A stretch of 64,000 nt of DNA from Actinomadura hibisca NBRC 15177 (GCF_001552635.1 NZ_BCRO01000031.1:62001-126000), one strand, 5' to 3'. Positions 8,728 to 17,152 are shown, counted from the stretch's first letter. Notes: a model not told the origin generated them from the sequence alone. Made by a program: numbers and translations.

Positions 8728-9415
8728 GGTTCCGTGGGAACCGCTGCATAGGCGGGGAACCGGTTCCGGGAGAACCGCAATGACGGCGGGTGATGCTGCA
8801 CCGGTTCCCGAAGAACCGCTGCCATGTGTCGGCCCCGGTTCCCCCGGAACCGAAACGACGCGGCCAGGCTGGTTCCCCCGGAACCGGAACTGACGGCTGA
8901 ATATCGGTTCCGTGGGAACCGCCCGACAACCCATGGTCCGGTTCCTCAGGAACCGAGGCCAGGTAACCCCGGCCTGGTTCCTCGGGAACCGATGCAAGCC
9001 CGAAGTACCGGTTCCCGAGGAACCAGGTACTCGTTGAGACCTGGTTCCTCGGGAACCGTAAGAGTGACACGGAACTCGGTTCCTGGGGAACCGCACCTGA
9101 TGCAGACTCCGGTTCTCCGGGAACCGCCCCCATGACGATACGTTCCGGTTCCCAGGGAACCGCGGCGGCGGTAGAACTACCGGTTCCGGGAGAACCGCGG
9201 GTCGCAGTCTGATCCGGTTCCGAGGGAACCGGGCTGGTCACTTTCAATCGGGGACCATTGCCGGTTCTCCGGGAACCGGGGTGGCCGGAGAACTATCGGT
9301 TCCTAGAGAACCGGTTCCGGGAGAACCGGCACGAGCGCATTGCCGTGTGACGGCTAGGCACTCTGCTCGACTCATCGTGCACTTGCGAGCGCGAGACGGT
9401 GGTTCCCCGAGAACC
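8728..9415. repeat. Palindrome array, block A: 19 copies of GGTTC-N5-GAACC
   Basis: Nineteen 15-bp palindromes. Starts: 8728, 8762, 8803, 8837, 8871, 8906, 8940, 8976, 9010, 9043, 9078, 9111, 9147, 9182, 9216, 9263, 9298, 9313, 9401. The 5-bp arms GGTTC and GAACC are identical in all copies; the consensus is GGTTCCnnnGGAACC, with positions 6-10 variable. Fourteen of 18 start-to-start distances are 33-36 bp. Two copies abut (9298, 9313). The sequences between copies are unrelated. It is probably a binding array for ParB, the third par-locus protein or Rep, that is, a centromere or iteron-like region. Confidence 0.9.
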
Positions 9416-9711
9416 GCTATGTGCGAAAGTGCCCCGGCCTGCTGCGAATCCTGGCGCAAAGTGGGATGCTCGTTCTCTACAACCTCCCGCCTTGTCGGTG
9501 GGACTCACGTTGCAGCATGTGGGGAAGAGGTCTCAGCGAAGGCGGACGCGGTGGCGGCCGCCAGTGCCCAGAGCGGAGGCTGTTGAACGTTATGGCGTCC
9601 GGGAGCCGGTCACACCCCCTCTGACCTGCACTTTTGCAACCCTCCCCAAGGTGTCGTTATTTTATAGACGCCTTTGATCTTGGATTTCGAGGAGACTTTC
9701 TGAACAAGACC
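9416..9711. other. Gap between the two palindrome blocks
   Basis: About 300 bp with no palindrome and no convincing gene. Around 9630-9690 it contains the most AT-rich patch of the array region, including TTATTTTATA. It may be a promoter, a melting region of an origin, or a spacer. Confidence 0.35.
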
Positions 9712-10298
9712 GGTTCCTCGGGAACCGGTGTGACCGTAGGGAAACGGTTCTCTGGGAACCGGCGTGAGAGTCGGCGATCGGTTCCTGCGGAACCGATGGG
9801 GATGCCTGCATCGGTTCCTCAGGAACCGGGGAGCGGCCCCTCAGTGGTTCTCCGGTTCCTGAGGAACCGCCGAGATATCGGTTCCGCAGGAACCGGTAGA
9901 GGAGGCAGCGGTTCTCTGGGAACCGGCGAGCTGTTGAGTTCTACCGGTTCCCTAGGAACCGGCGAAGCACTCAAGCTCAGCGGTTCCCTGGGAACCGATG
10001 GCGGTACTTCAACCCGGCGGTTCCCCGGGAACCGATGGAATGCTTCGCCGTTCCGGTTCCCAGGGAACCGAGGAGAACCGCTGAAGCATCGGTTCCCTGG
10101 GAACCGGCAGAGTGCCGCAGCCCGCTGGTTCACCGGTTCCCGGGGAACCGATAGAGCCCCCTGCTCGGCCGGTTCCCGGGGAACCGGTGGAGTGTCCCGC
10201 CTCACCGGTTCCCCGGGAACCGGTGGACCCCCCTCCAGGAGAGTCCTGGAATCTGTCACCCGTCCGCGCGTCAGCCTTCCGGCGGTTCCGCGGGAACC
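9712..10298. repeat. Palindrome array, block B: 16 copies of GGTTC-N5-GAACC
   Basis: Starts: 9712, 9746, 9780, 9813, 9854, 9880, 9910, 9946, 9982, 10019, 10055, 10091, 10135, 10171, 10207, 10284. The arms match those of block A. The common spacing here is 36 bp (10 of 15 gaps are 33-37 bp). Isolated half-sites (GGTTC at 9846 and 10127, GAACC at 10074) look like decayed copies. The last copy ends 43 bp before the parB start, so binding there could also repress parAB. Confidence 0.9.
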
Positions 10299-10341
10299 GC
10301 TACCGTCCAAGCGTCACTCTCTCAAGCACTGAAGGACTGCA

Positions 10342-11796
10342 ATGCCCCGAGGCAAGACCGGAGGACGTCCCGCACACGCTCCGAACGTCCTGAAGCAGCG
10401 GCCGTTGATCGAGCCCCCGGAGCCAGGGACCGGCCAGCCGGCACCGGTCGAACAGATCGCCCCCAATCCGGAGAATCCTCGGGGTGCACAGCTCGACCAG
10501 GTCCAGGTCGCGCAGATGCGGGACTCCATCGCCCGCTACGGCCTGCTCCAGGCGCTGGTCGTGGTGGAGCTGGAGGTGTTCCTCAAGGAGTACCCGGAGT
10601 ACCAGGGGCACTTCGAGGCGGGCGTCAAGTACGTCATCGTCACCGGGCACATCCGCTACGCGGCGATCACGAGCCTGCTCGCCGACGAGGACCCCCAGTT
10701 TGACGAGCGCCGCAAGACGCTCCGCGAAGTTCGCATTGACGTCCAGAACCACCTGATCGACGACCTTGATGCGATTTTCCATCAGGAGAACCAGAAGCGG
10801 CTCGACCTCAACGTCTTCGAGGAGGCGCTGATCTTCCAGCGGCTCCAGCAGCGCAAGGGGTTCAGCCACGCCCAGATCGCCCAGGGGCTCGGTGTCGGCA
10901 AGTCGACGGTCACCAAGCGGCTCAAGCTCCTGGAGCTCGACGACGCCGGCCGGGCCCTGGTGCTGGACGGCCGCATGCAGGTGGCGACCGCCTACGAACT
11001 CGTGTCGGCCCTTCCCGGCCAGCCGGATCTGGTCGTGGCGGCCTTCCAGCTCATCGAGACCGAGCGGCTCTCTCCCGGCGAGGCCGTGAACCGGATCGTG
11101 CTCGCCGAGACCGCCGAGCCCGTCGCGGAGGAGCCGACGGTGAGCGGGAGCGTCGGGGACGATGCCACCGGTGAGCCGGACGGCGTCCAGGACGCCTCCG
11201 AGGAGGGCGAAGCCGGTCCGGCGTTCCCCCCGGGCGTGCACGTGGGCGACCCCGCGCCGCAGGAGAAGGTGCAGGCGTCCCAGTCCCAGGACCCCGCCGA
11301 CGCCGTGCCCGAGCCGCGCGTTCCCCAGGAGGTGCCCGAGCCCGCACCGGCCGCACCGGTCGATGACGTGCGTGCCCGCACGCGCGCCACCGCTCTCCGC
11401 GAACGCGCCTGCGCCCAACTGGTGGCCGAGTACGCTCCCGCCGTCGACGACCCGCAGGCCACCCTCATCGCGGCCGGTGTGATCACTGCGGCGGGCGGAC
11501 AGATCCTCAAGCAGGCCCACCGGTGGATGCGCGCGGCGGGCGACCCCGACGCCGAGCACCTGGAGCCGTCCGCCTATGCGGCGACGGTCGTGGCCCGCGG
11601 GAACGGCGCGCTCCTCCGGAAGCTCGCCTACGCCGTGGCGCTGGCCGGTGGCGAGCGCCAGGCGAGCGACCGGCGCACCGGCCTGTCCCCGGCCGCCATC
11701 GCCCATATCCGGCACCTTCAAGACGCAGGCGTCTACGAACCGGCCACCGAGCAGGAGCGCGCCGCGCTCGGCTCACCGGCCGCCGCCTCCGCCTGA
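10342..11796 (+). CDS. parB: ParB/Spo0J-family partition protein with long C-terminal extension
   Basis: 484 aa, ATG with GAAGGA 6 nt upstream. The N-terminal ParB/Srx domain has I-A-P-N-P-E-N-P-R (39-47), T-G-H-I-R-Y-A-A (101-108, in place of the usual GERR CTP-binding motif) and E-N-Q-K-R-L-D-L-N (149-157). A helix-turn-helix follows (F-S-H-A-Q-I-A-Q-G-L-G-V-G-K-S-T-V, ~174-190). After residue ~260 comes a Pro/Glu/Ala-rich linker and a helical domain to the end, longer than in chromosomal ParB. It is expected to bind the palindromes and, with ParA, segregate the replicon. It is followed after 44 bp by parA. CTPase activity is uncertain given the G-H-I-R variant. Confidence 0.85.
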   Translation: MPRGKTGGRPAHAPNVLKQRPLIEPPEPGTGQPAPVEQIAPNPENPRGAQLDQVQVAQMRDSIARYGLLQALVVVELEVFLKEYPEYQGHFEAGVKYVIVTGHIRYAAITSLLADEDPQFDERRKTLREVRIDVQNHLIDDLDAIFHQENQKRLDLNVFEEALIFQRLQQRKGFSHAQIAQGLGVGKSTVTKRLKLLELDDAGRALVLDGRMQVATAYELVSALPGQPDLVVAAFQLIETERLSPGEAVNRIVLAETAEPVAEEPTVSGSVGDDATGEPDGVQDASEEGEAGPAFPPGVHVGDPAPQEKVQASQSQDPADAVPEPRVPQEVPEPAPAAPVDDVRARTRATALRERACAQLVAEYAPAVDDPQATLIAAGVITAAGGQILKQAHRWMRAAGDPDAEHLEPSAYAATVVARGNGALLRKLAYAVALAGGERQASDRRTGLSPAAIAHIRHLQDAGVYEPATEQERAALGSPAAASA

Positions 11797-11840
11797 GGAT
11801 GCCACCAGCCCTCTCCCCGTCCTCACCCACGGAGACCTCG

Positions 11841-12716
11841 ATGTCAGAACTGCACCGTCCCACCTACGCGCCCCATCTCCCCCCCGTGCTCGCCGGCCTG
11901 AACCGCGCCGGATCGGTGGGCAAGACGACCTTCGGTGAGAACATCGCCGCCCAGGCCGCCCTGCGCGGCTACCGGGTGTTGTGCGTCGACGCCGACAACC
12001 AGGGCGACCTGAGCTTCTGGAACGGCTACGAGACCTACACCCCGGACGGCACCACCACCGTCCACGACGTCATGATCGGCCAGGCGGCGCTGGCGGACGC
12101 GATCGTCCCGGGCCGGACGCGCATCAACCCCGACGAGCACGAGACGCCGTTCCAGAACATCCCGGGGCTCGACCTCGTCCTGGGCTCCAAGGCCATGGAG
12201 CAGGCGGACTCCGAACTGGCCGAGGACCCCTTCGGCGTGTTCTGGCTGCAGAACGCCCTGGCCGAGGGGATCAAGGAGGACGAGTACGACCTCATCTACA
12301 TCGACTGTCCCGCCTCCATGGGACGGCTGTCCATCTCGCTGATCCTGGCGGCGACCAACATCGTGGTCTGCATGAAGCCCGCCCTCAAGGAGATCCGTGG
12401 CTCGGCCGCCATCACCGACAAGATCGACGAGATCCGGGCCAGCTACGGCCGCCGGCACAACGCCTCCGCCGAGGCGTCGTACTACTGGATCAACGAGGCC
12501 CGCAAGACCAAGTTCCAGGGCCAGTTCTACCTCGACGTCCAGGACGACGCCGTCGAGGCGTACGGCGCCAAGATGTTGCCCCCGCTCGGCCAGGTCGGCC
12601 AGATCGCCGAGGCCTACGCCGCGCAGGAGCCGCTGGCGATCTACAATCCGCGGCTGCCGGCGGTGGGGGTCTTCAACACCATGCTCGACCGGTTCGGCTT
12701 CCCCGAGAAGAAGTAG
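11841..12716 (+). CDS. parA: ParA-family partition ATPase
   Basis: 291 aa from the ATG at 11841 with GGAGA upstream; a longer open frame starts at 11523 inside parB and is rejected. P-loop N-R-A-G-S-V-G-K-T-T (21-30), Walker A' V-D-A-D-N-Q-G-D (49-56), Walker B D-L-I-Y-I-D-C-P-A (150-158). The signature Lys of the deviant Walker A (K-G-G-x-G-K) is Ala23 here, and the second Gly is Ser. In ParA/MinD that Lys reaches into the partner subunit's ATP site, so dimer-dependent hydrolysis may work differently. Small type Ib-like size with no N-terminal HTH, so autoregulation probably falls to ParB or the third gene. Confidence 0.88.
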   Translation: MSELHRPTYAPHLPPVLAGLNRAGSVGKTTFGENIAAQAALRGYRVLCVDADNQGDLSFWNGYETYTPDGTTTVHDVMIGQAALADAIVPGRTRINPDEHETPFQNIPGLDLVLGSKAMEQADSELAEDPFGVFWLQNALAEGIKEDEYDLIYIDCPASMGRLSISLILAATNIVVCMKPALKEIRGSAAITDKIDEIRASYGRRHNASAEASYYWINEARKTKFQGQFYLDVQDDAVEAYGAKMLPPLGQVGQIAEAYAAQEPLAIYNPRLPAVGVFNTMLDRFGFPEKK

Positions 12717-12739
12717 GCGAGCCGGGACCGTTGGGGGCC

Positions 12740-12780
12740 GGTTCCGCGGGAACCGACCCCCAACCGGTTCCCGCGGAACC
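12740..12780. repeat. Two further GGTTC-N5-GAACC palindromes between parA and the third gene
   Basis: Copies at 12740-12754 and 12766-12780, start-to-start 26 bp. The second ends five bases before the GTG start of the next gene, so a bound protein would block its initiation. Their sequence ties the whole locus to one DNA-binding protein. Confidence 0.88.
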
Positions 12781-12785
12781 GGTAG

Positions 12786-13619
12786 GTGGATGTGAAGAAA
12801 GAGACCGGACGCGGACGCGGCCCCGCCCGCCCCGTGCCTTCCTATACCGCTGCCAGGACGGCCGCCGTCGAGATCAAGGACCTCCGGCTGTCGCACGGCG
12901 CGGACGGCGTCGAACTCCTTCCCGAGGACACCGACTTCCTGGGGCTGCTGGCCCACCTGCGCCGGTTCGGCGGCGTCGACCGGGCCGTGCATCCCGCCGA
13001 CGCGCGGCGGCTGGCCGAGCGGGAGTTCTCCGGGGCCGCCGTCATCCTGCGGTACCTGGGCCACCAGCTCCTGGTCGAGGAGCTCAAGCTGATCCAGCAG
13101 GCGCGCCAGACCGGGGTGTCCTGGACGGACATCTCGCACAGCCTGGGCTACAAGACCCGGCGCGGCGGCGAGGGCCGGGCGGTCAGCCTGGAAGCGGCGG
13201 TGAAGGCCGTCGAGGACGCGCGGACGCTCGCCACCGACAACGCGGCGGTCGTGCCGCGTCCCCGGGACGCCGCGGAGATCCGGCGGGCCCGCCGTGGCGC
13301 CCTCATCGTGGACGACTGGCAGATTCGGCACGTGCGCTCCATGGTCGAGGTCTCCGAAGAGCTGATCAAATTCCGGGACCGGCTCCCGCACGGCGAGTTC
13401 ACCGGGGAGTTCCTCGACGACCTGGCCGAGGCCATGGAGACGGCCACCGAGTCGAGCAAGGGCCGCCGCCGCTTCGTCGTCTGGTTCCGCGCCACGGCCG
13501 GGGACCTGCTGGCGGCCGCCGAGGAGCAACCTCCCGAACCGGACGTCCAGCCCCTGCTGGACCGGACCCGGCACCTCTGGATGCGGGCGCGCCAGGCCGA
13601 GGAACTCGCGGCGGGCTGA
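12786..13619 (+). CDS. Third gene of the partition locus, probable DNA-binding protein
   Basis: 277 aa, GTG start (a second GTG at 12792 is possible). I do not recognise a named family. The middle contains a helix-turn-helix-like segment: L-I-Q-Q-A-R-Q-T-G-V-S-W-T-D-I-S, then S-L-G-Y-K-T-R-R, about residues 103-127. The motif W-T-D-I-S-H-S-L-G resembles small actinomycete DNA-binding proteins that read W-x-x-I-G-x-x-L-G. The rest is helical with a basic C-terminal half (S-S-K-G-R-R-R-F-V-V-W-F). With the palindrome pair at its start and parAB just upstream, it may be the specific array-binding or regulatory protein. Confidence 0.65.
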   Translation: MDVKKETGRGRGPARPVPSYTAARTAAVEIKDLRLSHGADGVELLPEDTDFLGLLAHLRRFGGVDRAVHPADARRLAEREFSGAAVILRYLGHQLLVEELKLIQQARQTGVSWTDISHSLGYKTRRGGEGRAVSLEAAVKAVEDARTLATDNAAVVPRPRDAAEIRRARRGALIVDDWQIRHVRSMVEVSEELIKFRDRLPHGEFTGEFLDDLAEAMETATESSKGRRRFVVWFRATAGDLLAAAEEQPPEPDVQPLLDRTRHLWMRARQAEELAAG

Positions 13620-13710
13620 GTCGCTGACGGCGGGCTTCCCAGCCACGGGCCGCGCCCCTGCACGCCCTCGCCCCCACCGTGTCGGGGCCGCGGAGCCGGG
13701 TAGATCATCA

Positions 13711-13824
13711 GTGCGGCGGCGGGCGGCGCTCATGCGCGACGCCGCCGACGACAATCCTCAACTCCGCCGCGATATCGAGGAGTTGCGCGAGGCCGTGGGA
13801 CTGGAGGAGCGGGAGAGCGCGTGA
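13711..13824 (+). CDS. Small charged protein after the partition genes (tentative)
   Basis: 37 codons from GTG 13711 (or 30 from ATG 13732). The acidic/basic heptad-like sequence R-D-I-E-E-L-R-E-A-V-G-L-E-E-R could form a short coiled coil. It lies 91 bp after the third par gene and before a terminator. It may be a genuine small protein of the operon. Support is only composition and position. Confidence 0.3.
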   Translation: MRRRAALMRDAADDNPQLRRDIEELREAVGLEERESA

Positions 13825-13889
13825 GCCCGCCCTTCTCCTGCGGCCGTGCCGCGCCCTGACACCGCTCGGGACGAAAAGGGCGAAGGCCG

Positions 13890-13906
13890 GGCGGAAACCG
13901 CCTTTT
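13890..13906 (+). terminator. Hairpin with T-run after the partition operon
   Basis: GGCGG-aaa-CCGCC followed by TTTT. It closes the parB-parA-third-gene unit. Confidence 0.55.
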
Positions 13907-14143
13907 CCCATTCGCCTTTAAGAATGGATTGCGGCAATCAGGGCATTCTTTTCCATGCCCTCCCGGAGCGGCGTCCGGCGAATTCGCACGGGGGCGTTAT
14001 GGCGGAAATGGCGTTATTTAAAGGGCGTGTTTTATGTGACGGCGGGTCGGGTAACGATGCCAGGGGCGACATATTCCATAAGCAATTTATGGCGATATTC
14101 GCGCTGCCTTTTCCCAGGAGCAGGTCTGCACGGAAGGAACACC
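13907..14143. promoter_or_regulatory. AT-rich leader of the secreted protein gene
   Basis: No gene. It has TTATTTAAAG near 14014-14023 and an inverted repeat CCATAA-gcaat-TTATGG at 14076-14092. It may be a promoter and operator for the gene at 14144. Confidence 0.35.
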
Positions 14144-14671
14144 ATGTTCAGACGAACGGTCGTGCTCGGCGTGGCCGCCACCGCAGTCGTCCTCGGCGGC
14201 ACCGGCGTCGCCAGCTCGACGACCGGCGGGCATCACCGTACCCAGCCGGGCACCGCCGCCGCCCCCGCCGTCGATCTCCACCTCGTCGCCAACAGCGAGA
14301 CCGCGGCACCGGGCACGGAGGCCACCATCACGCTGCGGATCGGGAACAAGGGCACCGCGCCGACGAAGGAGGAGGCCACCGTGCAGGTGGTGACCCCCTT
14401 CTACACCTCGCTGGGAAAGAAGGCGCCCAAGACCTGCAAGGCGACGCCGGCCGCCCCGACGCCGCCGCTGCCCCAGACCGTCAAGTGCACGGTCCCCGCC
14501 GGTATCAAGCCCAAGGGTGACACGAAGGTCGCGGTCCCCCTGCTGGTGGCGAAGGAGGCGCCCCGCGGAACGCTGGCCGGGGCCGCCCTGGTGACGCCCG
14601 CCACCAAGGAGCCCGACGCCTTCCCCGGCGACAACCTGGCGGCCTTCAGCCTCCTGGTGCTGGGCGGCTGA
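14144..14671 (+). CDS. Secreted protein with a DUF11/CARDB-like beta-sandwich
   Basis: 175 aa, ATG with GGAAGG 6 nt upstream. The signal peptide has a hydrophobic core V-V-L-G-V-A-A-T-A-V-V-L-G-G, probably cut near residue 25. The mature part starts with V-D-L-H-L-V-A-N-S-E-T-A-A-P-G-T-E-A-T and I-T-L-R-I-G-N-K-G, a pattern of DUF11/CARDB-type immunoglobulin-like domains that act as stalks or adhesive modules. There are two Cys (C-K and K-C-T) that could form a disulfide. No anchor is present, so it is probably released or wall-associated. It is followed by strong hairpins. Confidence 0.65.
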   Translation: MFRRTVVLGVAATAVVLGGTGVASSTTGGHHRTQPGTAAAPAVDLHLVANSETAAPGTEATITLRIGNKGTAPTKEEATVQVVTPFYTSLGKKAPKTCKATPAAPTPPLPQTVKCTVPAGIKPKGDTKVAVPLLVAKEAPRGTLAGAALVTPATKEPDAFPGDNLAAFSLLVLGG

Positions 14672-14696
14672 CGGACTCCGCACGAGCGCCGTTCAT

Positions 14697-14730
14697 CGTG
14701 CGCCGGGCCGATCCCATGGCCCGGCGCACG
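14697..14730 (+). terminator. 13-bp perfect hairpin
   Basis: CGTGCGCCGGGCC / GGCCCGGCGCACG stem, 25 bp after the stop at 14671. It has no T-run, which is common in actinomycetes. Confidence 0.6.
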
Positions 14731-14799
14731 ACCATGTCCGGTGGAGCAGGACGTCCCCGCGAACCTCCCGCTGGGAAACGGGAATTGCCCAAAGAAACA

Positions 14800-14829
14800 G
14801 CCGGTGCCCCTGCCGGGCACCGGCTTCTT
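14800..14829 (+). terminator. Second hairpin downstream of the 14144 gene
   Basis: GCCGGTGCCC / GGGCACCGGC followed by TTCTT. Confidence 0.5.
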
Positions 14830-14858
14830 GCATGGTCGGCAAGTCCCATGCGGGCAAC

Positions 14859-14899
14859 AAAAAAGGCCGCAGCGCCCTCCCGGACGCTACGGCCTTTTT
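14859..14899 (-). terminator. Bidirectional rho-independent terminator
   Basis: The stem GGCCGcAGCG / CGCTaCGGCC is flanked by A6 on the left and T5 on the right, so it can end transcription both ways. It serves chiefly the leftward gene that stops at 14911. Confidence 0.75.
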
Positions 14900-14910
14900 C
14901 GCGGCGTGTG

Positions 14911-15132
14911 TCAGCTGCCGAACGAGCCGTTGACGCAGTCACCCTGCTCGTTGGTGATGCCGAGGATGTTGTGGATCGCGGCGCCGACGCCGGCCACGTC
15001 GACGCTGCGGCAGGTCTGGATGCCGACGATCTGGATGTTGTCCGGGCCTTCGCCGGCCACGGCCGGGGCGGCGGCGAACGCCATGAACCCGGCGGCACCG
15101 ATGAGGGCGGAAGCGACCAGTCGCTTAACCAT
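14911..15132 (-). CDS. Small secreted Cys-pair protein (copy 1 of a paralogous pair, rodlin-like?)
   Basis: 73 aa from the ATG at 15132 with GGAG 7 nt upstream. The signal peptide (K-R-L-V-A-S-A-L-I-G-A-A-G-F then A-P-A-V-A-G) leaves a mature chain of about 45 residues. It contains V-G-I-Q-T-C-R-S-V-D-V-A, then G-A-A-I-H-N-I-L-G, then G-D-C-V-N-G-S. Two Cys may form one disulfide. The product of 34988-35236 shares this core almost position for position. The spacing recalls chaplins and the C-terminal part of rodlins (N-x-L-x-x-x-x-N-x-x-C), but I cannot assign either family. Probably an exported surface peptide. Confidence 0.7.
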   Translation of the reverse strand: MVKRLVASALIGAAGFMAFAAAPAVAGEGPDNIQIVGIQTCRSVDVAGVGAAIHNILGITNEQGDCVNGSFGS

Positions 15133-15755
15133 GGAAGTCTCCGTTCGAGGTGTGGGCGTCGTAGGGCGCCCCGGCTGGAAGATCGTCGGCCGGGACTCCG
15201 GTGTCGATCGCACCGCAACTCTCGCTGCGGGGCAACTGTTTCAAACTGCTCTTTGGACATACGTTGCGCCTCTCTAGGGGTTGCTTTCCACGGCGCAGAC
15301 GCCGCCGTCCGCTTATGGGGGAATCGAGCGGTTCTGGAATTGGCTGACATGGTTCGGTTCGGTCGTGCCGGAAAAATGCCACGCTCGGCCGTTCGATCAT
15401 CACGCGTCCTCTCCCCGACCAAACGCCATGCCATGCAATGGCAAACTCTGGGCATGCCCGACGTGTCGCCAACCTGCGGAAGGAGCCGGTGAAGACGTGC
15501 GCGTAACGGCCTCTGAGCTGCTCATTCGTGCGTTCCCCGACTGCGAATCTTTGGAAATCACGTCTGGCCGCGTGTTCTGATTCCGCTGGCACCGCAGCGG
15601 TTATTAGGGCACTCTGTTCGCGAGACACACCGAGGATTTCGAGTTTCCCGTGGTGGCCGCGATTAGCGGTGTTATCGTCTCGACATCGTCGAAGCGGTGG
15701 CGACCATGCCGCCGCGTGTTGTGCGACAGAGTCGTACCGACAAAGGAGAGCGCAG
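15133..15755. other. Divergent intergenic region
   Basis: About 620 bp between the leftward Cys-pair gene and the rightward anchored protein. It must hold both promoters. I see no gene and no clear operator. Confidence 0.4.
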
Positions 15756-16913
15756 ATGCGGCCGGACATGACCCAGCACGGAGCAGCGATGCTCCAGGGT
15801 CGTCCCTGCCGCGCGCTCTTCCGGGTGGCGGTGCGCGTCGGCGGCCTGGCCGTCCTCGCCCTCCTGGCGTGGGTGCTGGGCTCGGTCCTGGCGCAGTCGA
15901 CCTCGTCGGCCGCCACGACGGCCGACGCCCCGGCCGCCCCGGCCGCCTCGACCCCGGCCGCCAAGCAGTCGAAGCTCGCCCGGTTGATGAACCGGACGGC
16001 GTCTTCGGGATCGCCGGCGGTCACGCGGGCCGTGGACGGCGCGCACCTGCTGGGCGAGCGCGAGCTCGGACTCGTCGAGGAGCGCGTCGAGCGCGCCGTC
16101 AACGGGCCCGCCCGTCTCGGCTCGCGCGGCGGCCGGTCCCGGGCCGACGCCGTGCGGAACCTCGGTACGACACGGCTCACCCGGGACGCCGCGAAGACGG
16201 CCCTGGCCGCCGGAACCGACGCGTTGCGGGTTCCCCGGCAGGTCGGTCTTGAGCGGGTGACGCCGCCGGTTCGCGCGGTGGAGCGCCTCGCCAAGCCCGC
16301 CCTGGCCCAGGTCCGGTCCCAGGGACGCGACGTGCTGGAGCGCGCCGACGCCGCCGCGGCCGACCTGCTCCCTTCCGAGCACCTGGGCGTCCCCTCCGTT
16401 CACCTCGCCCCGCTGAGCGAAGCGACCGAGGCCGTGCGGATGGTGACGCCCTCGCCCCTGGCAGGGCTCCCGCCGATGGCCGGGCCGCCGGACCAGCAGC
16501 AGCGCCAGGCCCAGCTGCCCGCCGCCGTTGCCGACCCGGTCTCCGGTGATCTCGACGCCGCCCGCGACACCGCCCCGGCCTCCCAGGCCGCCGGTGGCCA
16601 GGGACGTGCGCGAAGCCTGCCGTCCGGGCACCTGGCATGGGCCGGCGGCACCGGACGGGCAGGCCACACGGCCGCGACCTCGCAGGCCGAGGACGCCTCC
16701 GCCCTGCCCGGCTCCCCTGCTCCCCTGGCCCCCGCGGGCCAGCACACGCGGGACGACGTCCTGCCCCACGGCGGCCACGGCGCCGGTCCCGGGGCGAACA
16801 TGTCGCCGACCGTCCTGCTGACGGCCCCGGCGACCGCCGGCCGGCCGATGTTCGACCAGCCGGGCCTGAACGACGCCGCGATGTCCGCCGCGCCCGCCGT
16901 CGTCCCCGACTAG
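15756..16913 (+). CDS. Exported Ala/Pro-rich surface protein, unknown function
   Basis: 385 aa from the ATG at 15756 with a good AAAGGAGAG; a longer open frame upstream lacks a site. One hydrophobic helix (residues ~20-45, V-G-G-L-A-V-L-A-L-L-A-W-V-L-G) acts as signal or anchor. It is followed by an Ala/Thr/Pro linker, a charged helical region (~70-200) and a low-complexity Pro/Ala/Gly/His tail. There is no LPxTG. It directly precedes the chaplin and sortase genes on the same strand, so a role in the same surface layer is plausible. No domain recognised. Confidence 0.6.
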   Translation: MRPDMTQHGAAMLQGRPCRALFRVAVRVGGLAVLALLAWVLGSVLAQSTSSAATTADAPAAPAASTPAAKQSKLARLMNRTASSGSPAVTRAVDGAHLLGERELGLVEERVERAVNGPARLGSRGGRSRADAVRNLGTTRLTRDAAKTALAAGTDALRVPRQVGLERVTPPVRAVERLAKPALAQVRSQGRDVLERADAAAADLLPSEHLGVPSVHLAPLSEATEAVRMVTPSPLAGLPPMAGPPDQQQRQAQLPAAVADPVSGDLDAARDTAPASQAAGGQGRARSLPSGHLAWAGGTGRAGHTAATSQAEDASALPGSPAPLAPAGQHTRDDVLPHGGHGAGPGANMSPTVLLTAPATAGRPMFDQPGLNDAAMSAAPAVVPD

Positions 16914-17152
16914 GACCCCGGCCCCGCACGGGCGCCGCTCGGCGCCCGCCCGCGATCACCTCGACGACCCACCCGCACACGCCCCGCGAGCGCGCCCCGC
17001 GCGCCGCTCCGGACGGCGGCGGGCCCGGTCCTCGCCGATCGCCCTTCCCAGACCTTCCTTCCGAAGGCAGCGGCTTCGACCAAGACCGCTGCTCGCCCTG
17101 GCCGCACCGTCGGCGGCCAGGCGAACCCAACCGATCGAAACAGGAGCACATC

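Noticed and set aside
8728..10298. CRISPR array
   Set aside because: Repeat-spacer geometry (15-bp repeat, ~19-21-bp spacers) looks similar, but the repeats are too short, the centre varies from copy to copy, spacing is uneven, and no cas gene is nearby.
8260..10332. Several open frames across the palindrome array rich in Gly, Thr, Arg, Asn and Glu-Pro
   Set aside because: They are translations of the repeated GGTTCC/GGAACC motif in various frames on both strands. No frame is favoured and no domain appears.
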